Assembly: GCA_018335755.1 (NCBI GenBank)
Contig: JAGXRK010000025.1
Coordinates: 1-63,736, forward strand
Direction: 5' to 3'
DNA from: Ignavibacterium sp.
GTDB lineage: Bacteria > Bacteroidota > Ignavibacteria > Ignavibacteriales > Ignavibacteriaceae
DNA length: 63,736 nucleotides
A model generated the notes under the pieces. The model had not been told where the DNA came from. It saw only the letters and a list, made by a program, of their open reading frames with translations, and searched no databases. Shown one piece after another: positions 15,866 to 25,720 of this stretch. Made by a program: the position numbers and the translations under genes. Each line of letters begins with the position of its first letter. Positions within the stretch are counted from its first letter, which is position 1.

Positions 15866-16965
15866 ACTGCAACCGCAAATTTTATTGCCCTCTTTGCTAT
15901 TTGATTTGCAGCATCTGGTTTAGAAAAATTTTTAATCTTATTGCTAAGATTTTTTAATTTTTCCTCGACAAAAATAACTGTTGATACTGCATTTATAAAA
16001 TTTTCAGTAAGATTTTTATCCTCAATCAATATCGCTGCATCGGCATCTGACAGAGACTTTGCATTATGGTACTGATGATTTTCAGCAACGTTAGGAGACG
16101 GAATTAAAATTGAAGGCAATCCTAATGCTGCCAGTTCAGAAATTGTTGATGCTCCTGCTCTAGCAATTACAAGATTACAAACTGAATAAGCTTTGTCCAT
16201 CTCATCAATAAACGCAAGAACTTTGACGCGTTCATCATTCAGGTTTTTATAATTTTCAAAATATTGTGATCCGGTTTGCCAAATAATCTGAACATTAAGT
16301 TTTTTGAGTTCATCAATATGATCAGCAACAACTTTATTTATTGAAGCTGCTCCCAAACTGCCGCCAAGAATTAATAATGTTTTTAATGAATCAACTATTC
16401 CAAAATGATTAAATGCTTCCTGACTCTTATTCAATGCTAAATTTGTCCTTATCGGATTTCCTGAAAGAATTACTTTATCAACCCGGCGCAGGTATTTTTT
16501 TGAATCTTCAAAAGCCACATGTATTTCATCAGCCTGCTTTTCCAATAATCGAGTGGTAATTCCGGGATAACTGTTAGGTTCAATCAATATAATTTTTGCT
16601 CCCATTACTGATGCTCCCCAAATAGCAGGACCTGCTACATATCCGCCTGAACCTATAGCAACTTTTGGTTTAAATTTCATTGAAATAATAACTGAATGAA
16701 CCAATGAAACAATCAGTCTCAAAGGGAAAAGAATATTCGATAACGTTATTTTTCTTGCAAATCCTTTTATCCAGATAGACTTAAACTGATATCCCAGTTT
16801 GGGAACAACTTTACCTTCAATTTTTGATTTGGTTCCGATAAATAAAATTTGTGCTTCGGGCTGTAATCTTTTTATTTCATCTGCAACTGCAACTGCAGGG
16901 AAAAGATGACCACCTGTACCTCCGCCGGCAAACAGAAAACGATATGGAGTCCTTGCCTTACTCAT
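15862..16965 (-). CDS. murG: Lipid II synthase MurG (GlcNAc transferase)
   Basis: The protein has 367 residues. It transfers GlcNAc from UDP-GlcNAc to lipid I on the inner face of the membrane. The GT-B fold is evident: GGGTGGHLFPAVAVA near residue 14, GSGGYVAGPAIWGA around 105, LILGGSLGAASINK and the sugar-nucleotide site ARAGASTISELAALGLPSILIPSP. Length is normal. It overlaps ftsW by 4 bp. Confidence 0.98.
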   Translation of the reverse strand: MSKARTPYRFLFAGGGTGGHLFPAVAVADEIKRLQPEAQILFIGTKSKIEGKVVPKLGYQFKSIWIKGFARKITLSNILFPLRLIVSLVHSVIISMKFKPKVAIGSGGYVAGPAIWGASVMGAKIILIEPNSYPGITTRLLEKQADEIHVAFEDSKKYLRRVDKVILSGNPIRTNLALNKSQEAFNHFGIVDSLKTLLILGGSLGAASINKVVADHIDELKKLNVQIIWQTGSQYFENYKNLNDERVKVLAFIDEMDKAYSVCNLVIARAGASTISELAALGLPSILIPSPNVAENHQYHNAKSLSDADAAILIEDKNLTENFINAVSTVIFVEEKLKNLSNKIKNFSKPDAANQIAKRAIKFAVAV

Positions 16966-18107
16966 TGCTTTAACTCCCCAGACTTAATCATATTTTCACT
17001 GTTCACCTGAATTTCGTTTTCACGTTTTGAATTCATTATTGCAATATTTATTAAAATACCTATTGATATCGATAAAAAAATAATTGAGGTACCGCCATAA
17101 CTGATAAAAGGTAAAGGTAAACCTGTAGTAGGCAAAAGTCCTGTAGTAACTGCAACATTAACAAAAGCATAAATAGCAATAGAAAAAGTAATTCCGAAAG
17201 CAAGCAGCTGCCCGAAACGGTCCTTTGCTTTCTTTGCTATAAGGATTCCTGAAACAAAAAGAATCAGATAACTGAGCAAAACAATAACAGATCCCAGGAA
17301 TCCCATTTCTTCACCGAGAATGGCAAAAATAAAATCACCATAAGCTTCCGGTAAAAACAAATTATTTTGTTTACTATTGCCAATGCCAACACCAGCCAAA
17401 CCGCCGCTTCCCAATCCGTATAATGCCTGTTTAACCTGAATATTAAGATCACCACCATCGCTCATTGCTTTGATAAATCCAAGAATTCTGGAACGCGAAT
17501 GTGAGAATAGCATTGCAAAACTGCCGGCAACAAAAAGTGAAAATAAACTTGATAAAGCGATGTGTTTGAATTTTGCTCCGCCGACATAAAGTATTGTTAA
17601 GGAAATTACTACCAGTAAAGCTCCTGTACTGATATTTGGTTGAATAAATATCAAACCGGATATAAACATTACCCAGATGAACGCATATAAATACCCCTGT
17701 TTAAAATCACTGATAAATTCCTGCTTCTGTTCTATTAATGCGGCAAGATGAATTATGAGTATGAGTTTTGCAATATCTGCAGGCTGAACAGTTATTATCC
17801 CAAGATCCAGCCATCTTCCTGCTCCTTTTATACTAGGAGCAAAAATTAAAGTGAGAATAAGAACAGCTGCCATAGCCAGCAGCGCCCATTTACTATAATA
17901 CTTGTAGATCTCATAAGGAATAAAACAGAACATCAAAAGAAAGAATAACCCAATGAATACTTTTAATAAATGCGAATTAAACAAATAAAATGTGCTTTCA
18001 AATCTGAATGCGCTATAAGTGCTGCTTGCACTCATTACAATGATTAGCCCGAGCAGCATCAGTGCAAAAGCATCGAAAAAAACTGTGAGCGCTAATTTTT
18101 TCATCAT
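16962..18107 (-). CDS. ftsW: Lipid II polymerase FtsW (SEDS family)
   Basis: The protein has 381 residues with about ten transmembrane helices. The SEDS signatures are present: SSTYSAFRFESTFYLFNSHL at the first periplasmic segment, IQPNISTGALLV with the conserved catalytic-region Asp replaced by Asn-containing context, and the final TGLPLPFISYGGTSIIF. It polymerises septal glycan with the transpeptidase FtsI encoded upstream in the same operon. It is joined to murD and murG by 4-bp overlaps. Confidence 0.95.
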   Translation of the reverse strand: MMKKLALTVFFDAFALMLLGLIIVMSASSTYSAFRFESTFYLFNSHLLKVFIGLFFLLMFCFIPYEIYKYYSKWALLAMAAVLILTLIFAPSIKGAGRWLDLGIITVQPADIAKLILIIHLAALIEQKQEFISDFKQGYLYAFIWVMFISGLIFIQPNISTGALLVVISLTILYVGGAKFKHIALSSLFSLFVAGSFAMLFSHSRSRILGFIKAMSDGGDLNIQVKQALYGLGSGGLAGVGIGNSKQNNLFLPEAYGDFIFAILGEEMGFLGSVIVLLSYLILFVSGILIAKKAKDRFGQLLAFGITFSIAIYAFVNVAVTTGLLPTTGLPLPFISYGGTSIIFLSISIGILINIAIMNSKRENEIQVNSENMIKSGELKQ

Positions 18108-19450
18108 AATTGATTAACTAACTGTTTGAAAACATCGCCACGATGTTCATAATTGTTAAACATATCAAAACTTGCACAAGCAGGTGAAAGCAGCACAATA
18201 TCACCTGAACGTGTTTCACTTATTGCAAAATTTATAACCTCTTCCAAGTTCTTTTTTATTTCCACTTTAACTTTTTTATGGAAATAATTGAAAACTTTTT
18301 CGGCCGATGAACCGATTGCATAAATCTTTTTTACTTTTTCAATCACTAAAGGTTCAATAAGAGAATAATCATTTCCTTTATCCTGTCCGCCAAGAATTAA
18401 GAAAATAGGTTCATCAAAACTTTTTAAGGCATACCACACAGAGTCAACATTAGTGGCTTTTGAATCATTAATGAATTTCACACTGTTGATTTCTCTGACA
18501 AGTTCCAGCCGGTGCGGAACTCCCCGATAGTTTTTCAGTGCATCTATTATTTTATTATTATCCAGATTATAAATCTTTGCTGCAATTATTACAGACATTG
18601 CATTCTGCAGATTATGCTCGCCTCTCAAAAAAATATCCCCGCGTTTACAGTTGAAAAGTTCTTTACCATTAATAGCAAATTTTATTAGCCCGTTTTCAAA
18701 AAAACATCCATTCTCAACTTTAGAGCTTAATGAAAAGTAGTAAACCTGGCTTTTGCATTTTTTATAATGATGCATTAGTAATTCACTGTCTTTATTCAGG
18801 ATGATGTAATCATCAGCTTTTTGATTTTCATAAATTCTTTGTTTTGAAGCCGCATAGTTTTCAACCTTGTAATCATATCTGTTTAAATGGTCAGGTGTTA
18901 TGTTTAAAATCATACCGACATCAGGCCTAAACTTATCAATCAAATCAAGCTGGAAACTTGACACTTCAAGTGATACAAACTCATTCTCTTTAATATCAGC
19001 AGCTATTTCTGAAAAAGCCAAACCAATATTGCCCGCAGTGTAAGTTTTCACTCCACAATAATTAAACAAGTAACCGCATAAATCAGTTGTTGTTGTTTTT
19101 CCATTAGTGCCTGTAATAGCAATAACCTTACCCTTGCAAAATGAAGCTGCAAATTCAACTTCACTTATAGTTTTTATTTTTTTCGACAATGCATTTATTA
19201 GTGTTTCTGCATCTGATGGGACACCCGGACTTACAACCATTAAGTCGCAATCATATACTCTGTCAGAGTGACTTCCAATTTCAAATTCGATATCGTTTTT
19301 TTTGAGAGCTTCAAGAGAATTCAGCAATCCCTCAACATCACCGGAATCACTAACAAAGGTAATTGCACCGTATCTTTTAGCAAGTTTTGCTGCACCGATT
19401 CCGCTTCGCCCTGCTCCTATAATTGTTATTTTTTTATTCTGAATATTCAT
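18104..19450 (-). CDS. murD: UDP-MurNAc-L-alanine--D-glutamate ligase MurD
   Basis: The protein has 448 residues. It adds D-Glu to UDP-MurNAc-L-Ala. An N-terminal Rossmann-like start (ITIIGAGRSGIGAAKLAKRYG) is followed by ATP loop AITGTNGKTTTTDLCGY, NITPDHLNRY, and C-terminal FINDSKATNVDSVWYAL, the MurD-specific motif, plus ILGGQDKGNDY. Its start shares one base with the mraY stop. Confidence 0.97.
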   Translation of the reverse strand: MNIQNKKITIIGAGRSGIGAAKLAKRYGAITFVSDSGDVEGLLNSLEALKKNDIEFEIGSHSDRVYDCDLMVVSPGVPSDAETLINALSKKIKTISEVEFAASFCKGKVIAITGTNGKTTTTDLCGYLFNYCGVKTYTAGNIGLAFSEIAADIKENEFVSLEVSSFQLDLIDKFRPDVGMILNITPDHLNRYDYKVENYAASKQRIYENQKADDYIILNKDSELLMHHYKKCKSQVYYFSLSSKVENGCFFENGLIKFAINGKELFNCKRGDIFLRGEHNLQNAMSVIIAAKIYNLDNNKIIDALKNYRGVPHRLELVREINSVKFINDSKATNVDSVWYALKSFDEPIFLILGGQDKGNDYSLIEPLVIEKVKKIYAIGSSAEKVFNYFHKKVKVEIKKNLEEVINFAISETRSGDIVLLSPACASFDMFNNYEHRGDVFKQLVNQL

Positions 19451-20559
19451 TATCTGATCTTAAACGATACTAATGTAACAACTGCTAAAATTATTGCTAT
19501 GATATAAAATCTAACGACTATTTTAGGTTCGGGCCATCCAAGCATTTCAAAATGATGGTGTACCGGAGCCATCTTAAATATACGTCTTCCCTCACCATAT
19601 TTTTTCTTGGTGTACTTAAAATATGTTCTTTGAATTATGACAGAAATAGTCTCCATAAAAAAGATTCCGCCAAGAATTGGAATGAACAATTCTTTTTTGA
19701 TTAGCACTGCCAGAATTCCAAATGCACCTCCAAGAGCAAGCGAGCCAGTATCTCCCATAAAAACCTGAGCGGGATAAGAGTTATACCACAGAAAACCAAG
19801 CCCTGCACCAACAACGGCAGCAACAAATACAGTTAATTCACCTGCACCGGGAAGGTATATTATGTTAAGGTAGTTTGAAAATATTGCATTGCCGCTGAAG
19901 TAACTGAGTAAAGCCAGCGCAATCATAACTATAACAGTAACTCCAATAGATAATCCATCCAAACCATCTGTAAGGTTTACAGCATTTGAAGTTGCAGTAA
20001 CTATAAATACCACGGACGGTATATACAGAAAAGATAAATCCAGATTAACATTTTTTAAGAACGGAACTGTTGTCAAAGTGCTGAATCCGCTAAACTCAGG
20101 TGATATATATATTACAATGCCTACAACCAGACCAACGAATATCTGACCAAGAAGTTTATATCTTGCAATCAATCCATTAGGGAATTTTTTTATGACTTTT
20201 AAATAATCATCCAGAAACCCAACCATACCAAGAAATACGGTGCCGGAAAGAATGAGCATCACATAAATACTTATTATATCTCCCCATAGTAAAACGGGAA
20301 CAACAACTGAAAGGAGTATAATTAATCCGCCCATAGTTGGAGTGCCTGCTTTGGACCAGTGGAACTGCGGCCCATCGGATTTTTTAGCCTCACCAATCTG
20401 ATGCTTTTGAAGCAGCTTAATGATTTTGGGCCCGGCATAAAATGCTATGAATAATGCAGTAATAGCAGATAATGCTGACCGGAATGTTAAGAATCTGAAA
20501 ATATCAAATCCCGGTGGTGCATATAGTCTATTTATGTATTCAAATAAATAATAAAGCAT
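19450..20559 (-). CDS. mraY: Phospho-MurNAc-pentapeptide translocase MraY
   Basis: The integral membrane protein has 369 residues and about ten helices. It makes lipid I from undecaprenyl phosphate and UDP-MurNAc-pentapeptide. Motifs are GGLIILLSV, FLDDYLKVIKK, NAVNLTDGLDGL (catalytic Asp), NSYPAQVFMGDTGSLALGG and the HHHFEMLGWPEPKIVVRFY tail. I choose the ATG at 20559, which overlaps the murF TGA (TGATG), over a TTG six bases upstream, because MLYYLFEY is the usual N-terminus. Confidence 0.97.
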   Translation of the reverse strand: MLYYLFEYINRLYAPPGFDIFRFLTFRSALSAITALFIAFYAGPKIIKLLQKHQIGEAKKSDGPQFHWSKAGTPTMGGLIILLSVVVPVLLWGDIISIYVMLILSGTVFLGMVGFLDDYLKVIKKFPNGLIARYKLLGQIFVGLVVGIVIYISPEFSGFSTLTTVPFLKNVNLDLSFLYIPSVVFIVTATSNAVNLTDGLDGLSIGVTVIVMIALALLSYFSGNAIFSNYLNIIYLPGAGELTVFVAAVVGAGLGFLWYNSYPAQVFMGDTGSLALGGAFGILAVLIKKELFIPILGGIFFMETISVIIQRTYFKYTKKKYGEGRRIFKMAPVHHHFEMLGWPEPKIVVRFYIIAIILAVVTLVSFKIR

Positions 20560-21947
20560 CAGCAAGCTCTTGATTCAAGCTGTGAAACAAAATATTCCAT
20601 TTTCATTCCGCGAGAACCCTTAATAAGTATTATGGAATTATGAAGATTAATTTTTTTAAGATATTTTTTTAATTCTTCCCTTGATTCAAAATGTTCAATT
20701 ACTGCAGAATATTTTTTCAATTTTCGGGAAAAGTGTTTCATCATATTGCCGATAGTATAAACTTCATGAATATTTTGAGTTTTAACATACTCAGCTAATT
20801 CCTCGTGAAGTTTTTGTGATTGCTTACCTAATTCAAACATTTCACCAAGAATTGCAATTTTTCTTCTGCGGTTCTTATACAATGATAAAATGGAAATAGC
20901 TGCCCGCATAGAATCGGGATTAGCATTATAAGTATCGTCTATTAAAGAAAAGTTTTTATAGATCTTTAAATTTAGCCGCTTATCCGCAGATTTCATTTTG
21001 AGAGATGAACTGATTAATTCTTTTTTACCTAATCCAAGTTCTAAGCAAACGGCAGATGCTGCCAGAAAGTTTTTTGCATTCGATTCGCCCGGTAATGGAA
21101 CAGTAAGATTTATTCTTTTCGAATTTGAAGTTAACTCCAGTCTTGCTTTGCCAATTGAATCGTAAGATAGAATTTTCCCTTTAATCTCTGCTTTGCCATC
21201 AAATCCATATTTAATTTTATTTCTGTATTTCCCGGATGCTATGCAAATCAATTCATCATCCACATTTATGAACAGCTTGCCTTTTCGTTTTGAGGTTACA
21301 TCAAACAGAGCCAGTTTTTCTTTTAACACACCCTGTCTGTTTTTAAGAAATTCAAGATGTGAATCACCAATGTTTGTTATAAGAGCATAATCAGGTTGAA
21401 GTATATTAGCAGTGTATGCAATCTCACCGAAATGATTCGTTCCGCATTCAGCAACAAGCACCTGATCAGTTGAAGTGGTACTTAGTATAGTAAGCGGTAC
21501 TCCAATGTGATTATTATTATTAGCCGATGTTTTGTTAACTTTAAACTTTACTGCAAGTTGTCTGGCTAAAATTTCTTTTGTTGTTGTTTTACCTGAACTG
21601 CCGGTTAGTCCTATAACCTTAGCATTTAACTTAGATCTCCAGATTTTTGCAACATCACCCAGTGCTTTTATAGTATCAGGAACAGTTATTACCGGGATGT
21701 CAATGTCATCAATGCTCTGTAGATAATTCTTGTTTATCATAATTGCCGCTGCACCTTTTTTAACAGCAGTGTTTATAAAATTATGACCGTCAAATTTTTC
21801 TCCTTTAATAGCTATGAACAATGAGTTTTTCTTGATCACTCTTGTGTCAATTGATACAATTGTAACATCTTTAAACTCATCGGGGTTATAAATAACAGCA
21901 CCGGGAATATCAAAAAAATCCTTTATGCTAAGGGTAATTTGTTTCAT
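20559..21947 (-). CDS. murF: UDP-MurNAc-tripeptide--D-alanyl-D-alanine ligase MurF
   Basis: The protein has 462 residues. It adds the D-Ala-D-Ala dipeptide, completing the stem peptide. The ATP loop is IGLTGSSGKTTTKEILA, the central motif NNNNHIGVPLTIL, and the C-terminal DTYNANPDSMRAAI and AILGEMFELG are MurF-specific. No ddl gene for making D-Ala-D-Ala lies in this cluster. It overlaps murE by 4 bp. Confidence 0.97.
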   Translation of the reverse strand: MKQITLSIKDFFDIPGAVIYNPDEFKDVTIVSIDTRVIKKNSLFIAIKGEKFDGHNFINTAVKKGAAAIMINKNYLQSIDDIDIPVITVPDTIKALGDVAKIWRSKLNAKVIGLTGSSGKTTTKEILARQLAVKFKVNKTSANNNNHIGVPLTILSTTSTDQVLVAECGTNHFGEIAYTANILQPDYALITNIGDSHLEFLKNRQGVLKEKLALFDVTSKRKGKLFINVDDELICIASGKYRNKIKYGFDGKAEIKGKILSYDSIGKARLELTSNSKRINLTVPLPGESNAKNFLAASAVCLELGLGKKELISSSLKMKSADKRLNLKIYKNFSLIDDTYNANPDSMRAAISILSLYKNRRRKIAILGEMFELGKQSQKLHEELAEYVKTQNIHEVYTIGNMMKHFSRKLKKYSAVIEHFESREELKKYLKKINLHNSIILIKGSRGMKMEYFVSQLESRAC

Positions 21948-23413
21948 TCGTTTAAATACTTCCTTGCTGTTTCCTGATCAGAAAAATGATTTCTAACACC
22001 ATTTATTTCCTGATAATCTTCGTGACCTTTGCCTGCAATTAATATTACAGAGTTATCCGGCGCTGATTTCACAGTAAGTGCAATTGCCTCTTCACGATTT
22101 TCTATAACTTTAAAATTATCTTTAACAATTCCGGTTTTAATATCGCCGATAATTTGAAATGGATCCTCGGATCTTGGGTTATCTGAAGTTATAATAATAT
22201 CATCACTAAGTTCTGAAGCTATTCTTCCCATTTCCGGTCTTTTAGTTTTATCTCTGTTTCCACCGCAGCCGAAAATCGTTATAACTTTCATATTATTTTT
22301 TACAATATCTCTCACGGCTAATAAAGCTTGCTTCAGGCTGTCAGCAGTATGTGAATAATCAACTATTATTTTTTTTGAACCTGAGCCGATTACTTCAAAT
22401 CTGCCCGGAACCTGGGGTGCAGATTTAATTGCAGAGGCAATTTTTTCGGCATCTATTCCTAACGAATTTGCAGCAGCCATAGCAGCAGTTGCGTTATAAG
22501 CGTTAAATGTTCCTATTAATGAAGTGGATACAGAGTATTCATTTGAACCGGAGCTGATATTAAATTTTGTCCCTGATAAATCGTAACGTATATTATAAAT
22601 CTTGTAATCTGCAGAATCTGAGACTCCGTAGGTGATCATTTTTGCCTTAGTACTTTTAGTTAATGTATGGGAGTTAGAATCATCTGCATTTATTATTGCA
22701 AAAGATTTCTCACCCAGGTTGTCAAATAATATTTTCTTAGCGTGCAGGTAGTTTTCAAAAGTACTGTGAAAATCCAGGTGTTCGGAGGTTATATTAGTGA
22801 AAATACCGCATCTAAAATCCAGTCCGTGAACTCTGTTTAATACAAGGGAATGTGATGAGACTTCCATAACGTTATGAGTACATGCCTGAGATATCATTTC
22901 ATACAGTAATGAATTTAAGTCGTTAGCTTCGGGAGTGGTTAGTTTTGACTCTATCTTTAAATCACCGATATAATTGGCTATCGTTCCTATAAGTCCTGAT
23001 TTGTTTCCAGTATTTTCAAGAATATGTTTCAAATAAAAAGCTGTGGTTGTTTTTCCGTTAGTACCTGTTATTGCTATATTTTTTAGCCTGGAAGAAGGAT
23101 CTTTATAAAATCCTTTTGATAATTCACTAAGCGCAAGTCTGCTGTTGTTAACAAGAATTTTAGCAGCTTTATTATGAATAAAAATTTCATCTGGAACAGC
23201 TTTATCATTTTCGATAACTGCAGCTATTGCACCTTTATTAATTGCATCTAAAACAAAATTATGTCCATCGGTTGAGTAGCCTTTTATTGCCACAAAAACA
23301 GAGTTCTTTTTAACTTTCCTTGAATCATATTCTATAGAGCCGACATCCTGCCTTTGTACTTCGCCAAGAACCTGAACAACATTAACACTATTTAGTAGTT
23401 CTGTTAATTCCAT
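21944..23413 (-). CDS. murE: UDP-MurNAc-tripeptide synthetase MurE
   Basis: The protein has 489 residues. It adds the third stem residue to UDP-MurNAc-L-Ala-D-Glu. The ATP loop is AITGTNGKTTTAFYLK, followed by TTPEANDLNSLL, EVSSHSLVLNRV and TSEHLDFHST. The selectivity loop reads TSDNPRSEDP with DNPR, the motif associated with meso-diaminopimelate, so a DAP-type peptidoglycan is predicted. Its start shares one base with the end of ftsI. Confidence 0.96.
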   Translation of the reverse strand: MELTELLNSVNVVQVLGEVQRQDVGSIEYDSRKVKKNSVFVAIKGYSTDGHNFVLDAINKGAIAAVIENDKAVPDEIFIHNKAAKILVNNSRLALSELSKGFYKDPSSRLKNIAITGTNGKTTTAFYLKHILENTGNKSGLIGTIANYIGDLKIESKLTTPEANDLNSLLYEMISQACTHNVMEVSSHSLVLNRVHGLDFRCGIFTNITSEHLDFHSTFENYLHAKKILFDNLGEKSFAIINADDSNSHTLTKSTKAKMITYGVSDSADYKIYNIRYDLSGTKFNISSGSNEYSVSTSLIGTFNAYNATAAMAAANSLGIDAEKIASAIKSAPQVPGRFEVIGSGSKKIIVDYSHTADSLKQALLAVRDIVKNNMKVITIFGCGGNRDKTKRPEMGRIASELSDDIIITSDNPRSEDPFQIIGDIKTGIVKDNFKVIENREEAIALTVKSAPDNSVILIAGKGHEDYQEINGVRNHFSDQETARKYLNE

Positions 23414-25398
23414 TAATAAACCGAAGCTCCCCTGATATCGAGTTCAGAACTTTTAAGCACGCAAACTTCGTTTCCATTAAGCAACTTACCGGGGGCAATG
23501 CTTTGGGAAATTATAATTCCACTTCCGGCTATTTTATATTGTATGCCAAGCTGAGTAAGAATAGTTATTGCATCCCTTACAGTCAGATTTGTAATATCCG
23601 GCATTCTGTTCTCAGCGTTTAATACTGCTTCTTTTATTTCTATGTTTCTAAGCCTATCGTAGGATGAATCTTTTTCCCTGGGTTCAGCAGCATAATTAAC
23701 CTGCAGGACAGGGTTATCTAATATGTTATTTTTAAAATCATTAATATTATTTGATACAATTCTTTCTGCTACCTTCTTAAATATTGGTGCTGCTACCAAT
23801 CCTCCGTATCTTCCTACATCCGGGGAATTTACAAGTATCAGCATTGCGACCTGAGGATTTTCAACCGGGAAAAATCCTATAAATGAAGAGTTATAGTGAG
23901 CGCGCGAATATCTTCCATCTATAAGTTTCTGAGATGTTCCTGTTTTACCGCCAATACTGACTAATTCCGAATGAGCTTTTTTACCTGTTCCATTTTTAAC
24001 CGCACCACCCAATACACCTCTTAGAATTTCCGAGGTTTCAAATGAAACAGCTCTTCTTATTTCTTTGGGTTGGAAATCGTAAACTAATGAACCATCATAT
24101 CTTACTTGCCTTCTAATAATCTGAGGCTGAAAAAGAACGCCTCCATTAATAGCAGCGCTGAATGCTGTTATTAACTGGATTGGCGTAACGGATAATTCGT
24201 AACCAATCGATAAATATGTCTTTGATAAACCTGACCACTTGTCCGGTTTTCTTAAATATCCGCTTGCTTCACCCGGCAGTTGAACTGAAGTATTATAGCC
24301 GAATCCGAATCCTCGCAGATATTTATAGTAAGTTTCGTCATCAATCCGCTGAACTAGTTTTGCAAAACCAATGTTGCTCGACTGTTCAAGAACTTTAGTG
24401 GTAGTGAGATGGTTATAGGGATGAGTATCCTTAATATTTACATTCTTAAACCTGTACTTGCCATTTTCTACATTTATTGATTCGTGTAATGAACACAGTT
24501 TCTGATCAAGCAATGATGCAAGAGTGATAACTTTAAAAGTAGAGCCCGGTTCATAAGTATCTGTAAGTGCTTTATTTCTTCTCAAGTCATCACTAAACTT
24601 CCAGTATTCATTAGGGTTATAATCATTTGCGTTTGCAAGTGCAAGAATTTCACCGGTGTTCGGATTCATTATTATTCCAACTGCCGATGAACCGCCAAAT
24701 TCCTTTAATCCCCTCTTAAGTTCTTCTTCAAGTATTGACTGATAAGATTTATCAATTGTTAAGTATAGATTATTTCCGGGTATTGCCGGCTTTGTTTCTT
24801 TATCTTCAACTGAAACAAGATCGCCTATAGCATTTTTTTCAACGAGTCTTATTCCTTCTTCGCCTTTAAGTATAGAATTAAATCTTTGAGCAATACCGGT
24901 TTGTCCGATGTAATCAGTGTTAACATATCCAAGCACGTGTGAAGCAAGATTGCTATAATGATAAACCCTTGTAGGGTCCTGTCTATAAAACAGACCTGTT
25001 TTTTTGAATCCAATTAGTTGAATGGCTTTTTCACTCGGCGCTTTTTTCTCAAGACAAATTGTTTTACCTGTGCCGCCTAATAATTTTAAGTATTGCGATT
25101 TGCTTTTTCCAAAAACCAATGAAAATTTTTCTGCTATTTCATCTTTAGATTTTGAAGAAACCATTCTTAAGTCGGCATAAAAAGAAATGTCGTGCTGGTT
25201 ATACTCAAGAAGAACATTATTTCTATCATAAACCAGTCCTCTGTCGGCAGGTATTTTTTCAACTTCCACCTGCTGTTTGCGGGCGAAATACTTCAACTCT
25301 TCGCTCTTTACAATCTGTATATCCACTAGCTTTAGAATCAAAGCAGCGAAAAACAGAAGCATCGATATTACAATCAGCAGTAATCTGGAGTTAATCAT
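23413..25398 (-). CDS. ftsI: Division-specific transpeptidase FtsI/PBP3 with C-terminal PASTA domain
   Basis: The class B penicillin-binding protein has 661 residues. One N-terminal transmembrane helix (about 5-28) is followed by the pedestal domain with R-G-x-x-YDRN at 53-60 and the transpeptidase domain: STFK with nucleophile S286, SSN at 340-342 and KTGT from 485. A single PASTA-like domain occupies about 595-655. PASTA repeats are less common in Gram-negative FtsI but occur in this group. It crosslinks septal peptidoglycan together with FtsW. It overlaps ftsL by 8 bp. Confidence 0.95.
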   Translation of the reverse strand: MINSRLLLIVISMLLFFAALILKLVDIQIVKSEELKYFARKQQVEVEKIPADRGLVYDRNNVLLEYNQHDISFYADLRMVSSKSKDEIAEKFSLVFGKSKSQYLKLLGGTGKTICLEKKAPSEKAIQLIGFKKTGLFYRQDPTRVYHYSNLASHVLGYVNTDYIGQTGIAQRFNSILKGEEGIRLVEKNAIGDLVSVEDKETKPAIPGNNLYLTIDKSYQSILEEELKRGLKEFGGSSAVGIIMNPNTGEILALANANDYNPNEYWKFSDDLRRNKALTDTYEPGSTFKVITLASLLDQKLCSLHESINVENGKYRFKNVNIKDTHPYNHLTTTKVLEQSSNIGFAKLVQRIDDETYYKYLRGFGFGYNTSVQLPGEASGYLRKPDKWSGLSKTYLSIGYELSVTPIQLITAFSAAINGGVLFQPQIIRRQVRYDGSLVYDFQPKEIRRAVSFETSEILRGVLGGAVKNGTGKKAHSELVSIGGKTGTSQKLIDGRYSRAHYNSSFIGFFPVENPQVAMLILVNSPDVGRYGGLVAAPIFKKVAERIVSNNINDFKNNILDNPVLQVNYAAEPREKDSSYDRLRNIEIKEAVLNAENRMPDITNLTVRDAITILTQLGIQYKIAGSGIIISQSIAPGKLLNGNEVCVLKSSELDIRGASVY

Positions 25399-25720
25399 AT
25401 TTTTGTTTTAATACGCGATTTACTTCTTCTAATTTTTCTTTTGAATATAAAAGTTTTTCCACAGGTTCAATTCTTCTAACCATACCAAGTTCATCGGTTG
25501 CAATTAAAACGATTCGTTGCTCAGATGAATATGTTTGATATTCAGCTGTTAAATTTATTTTTTTTCCCTGTTCGGTTTTTAACATGTTTTCTGTTTCAAA
25601 TCTGATCCTTGTTAGTTCCTCGTTTTTTAGTTTAAACCCAACATTAAGCAGCACAAATACAGCAGCTATTATCAGCATAATCAGAAAATAAACTATAATT
25701 GGTTTATTACCTTTTTTCAT
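25391..25720 (-). CDS. ftsL: FtsL-like septum protein
   Basis: The bitopic protein has 109 residues. A short basic N-terminus (MKKGNK) and one transmembrane helix (about 6-27) are followed by a periplasmic coiled-coil segment (KNEELTRIRFETENMLKTEQG...). Sequence identity in this family is low; the call rests on size, topology and the position between rsmH and ftsI, with overlaps on both sides. Confidence 0.8.
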   Translation of the reverse strand: MKKGNKPIIVYFLIMLIIAAVFVLLNVGFKLKNEELTRIRFETENMLKTEQGKKINLTAEYQTYSSEQRIVLIATDELGMVRRIEPVEKLLYSKEKLEEVNRVLKQKYD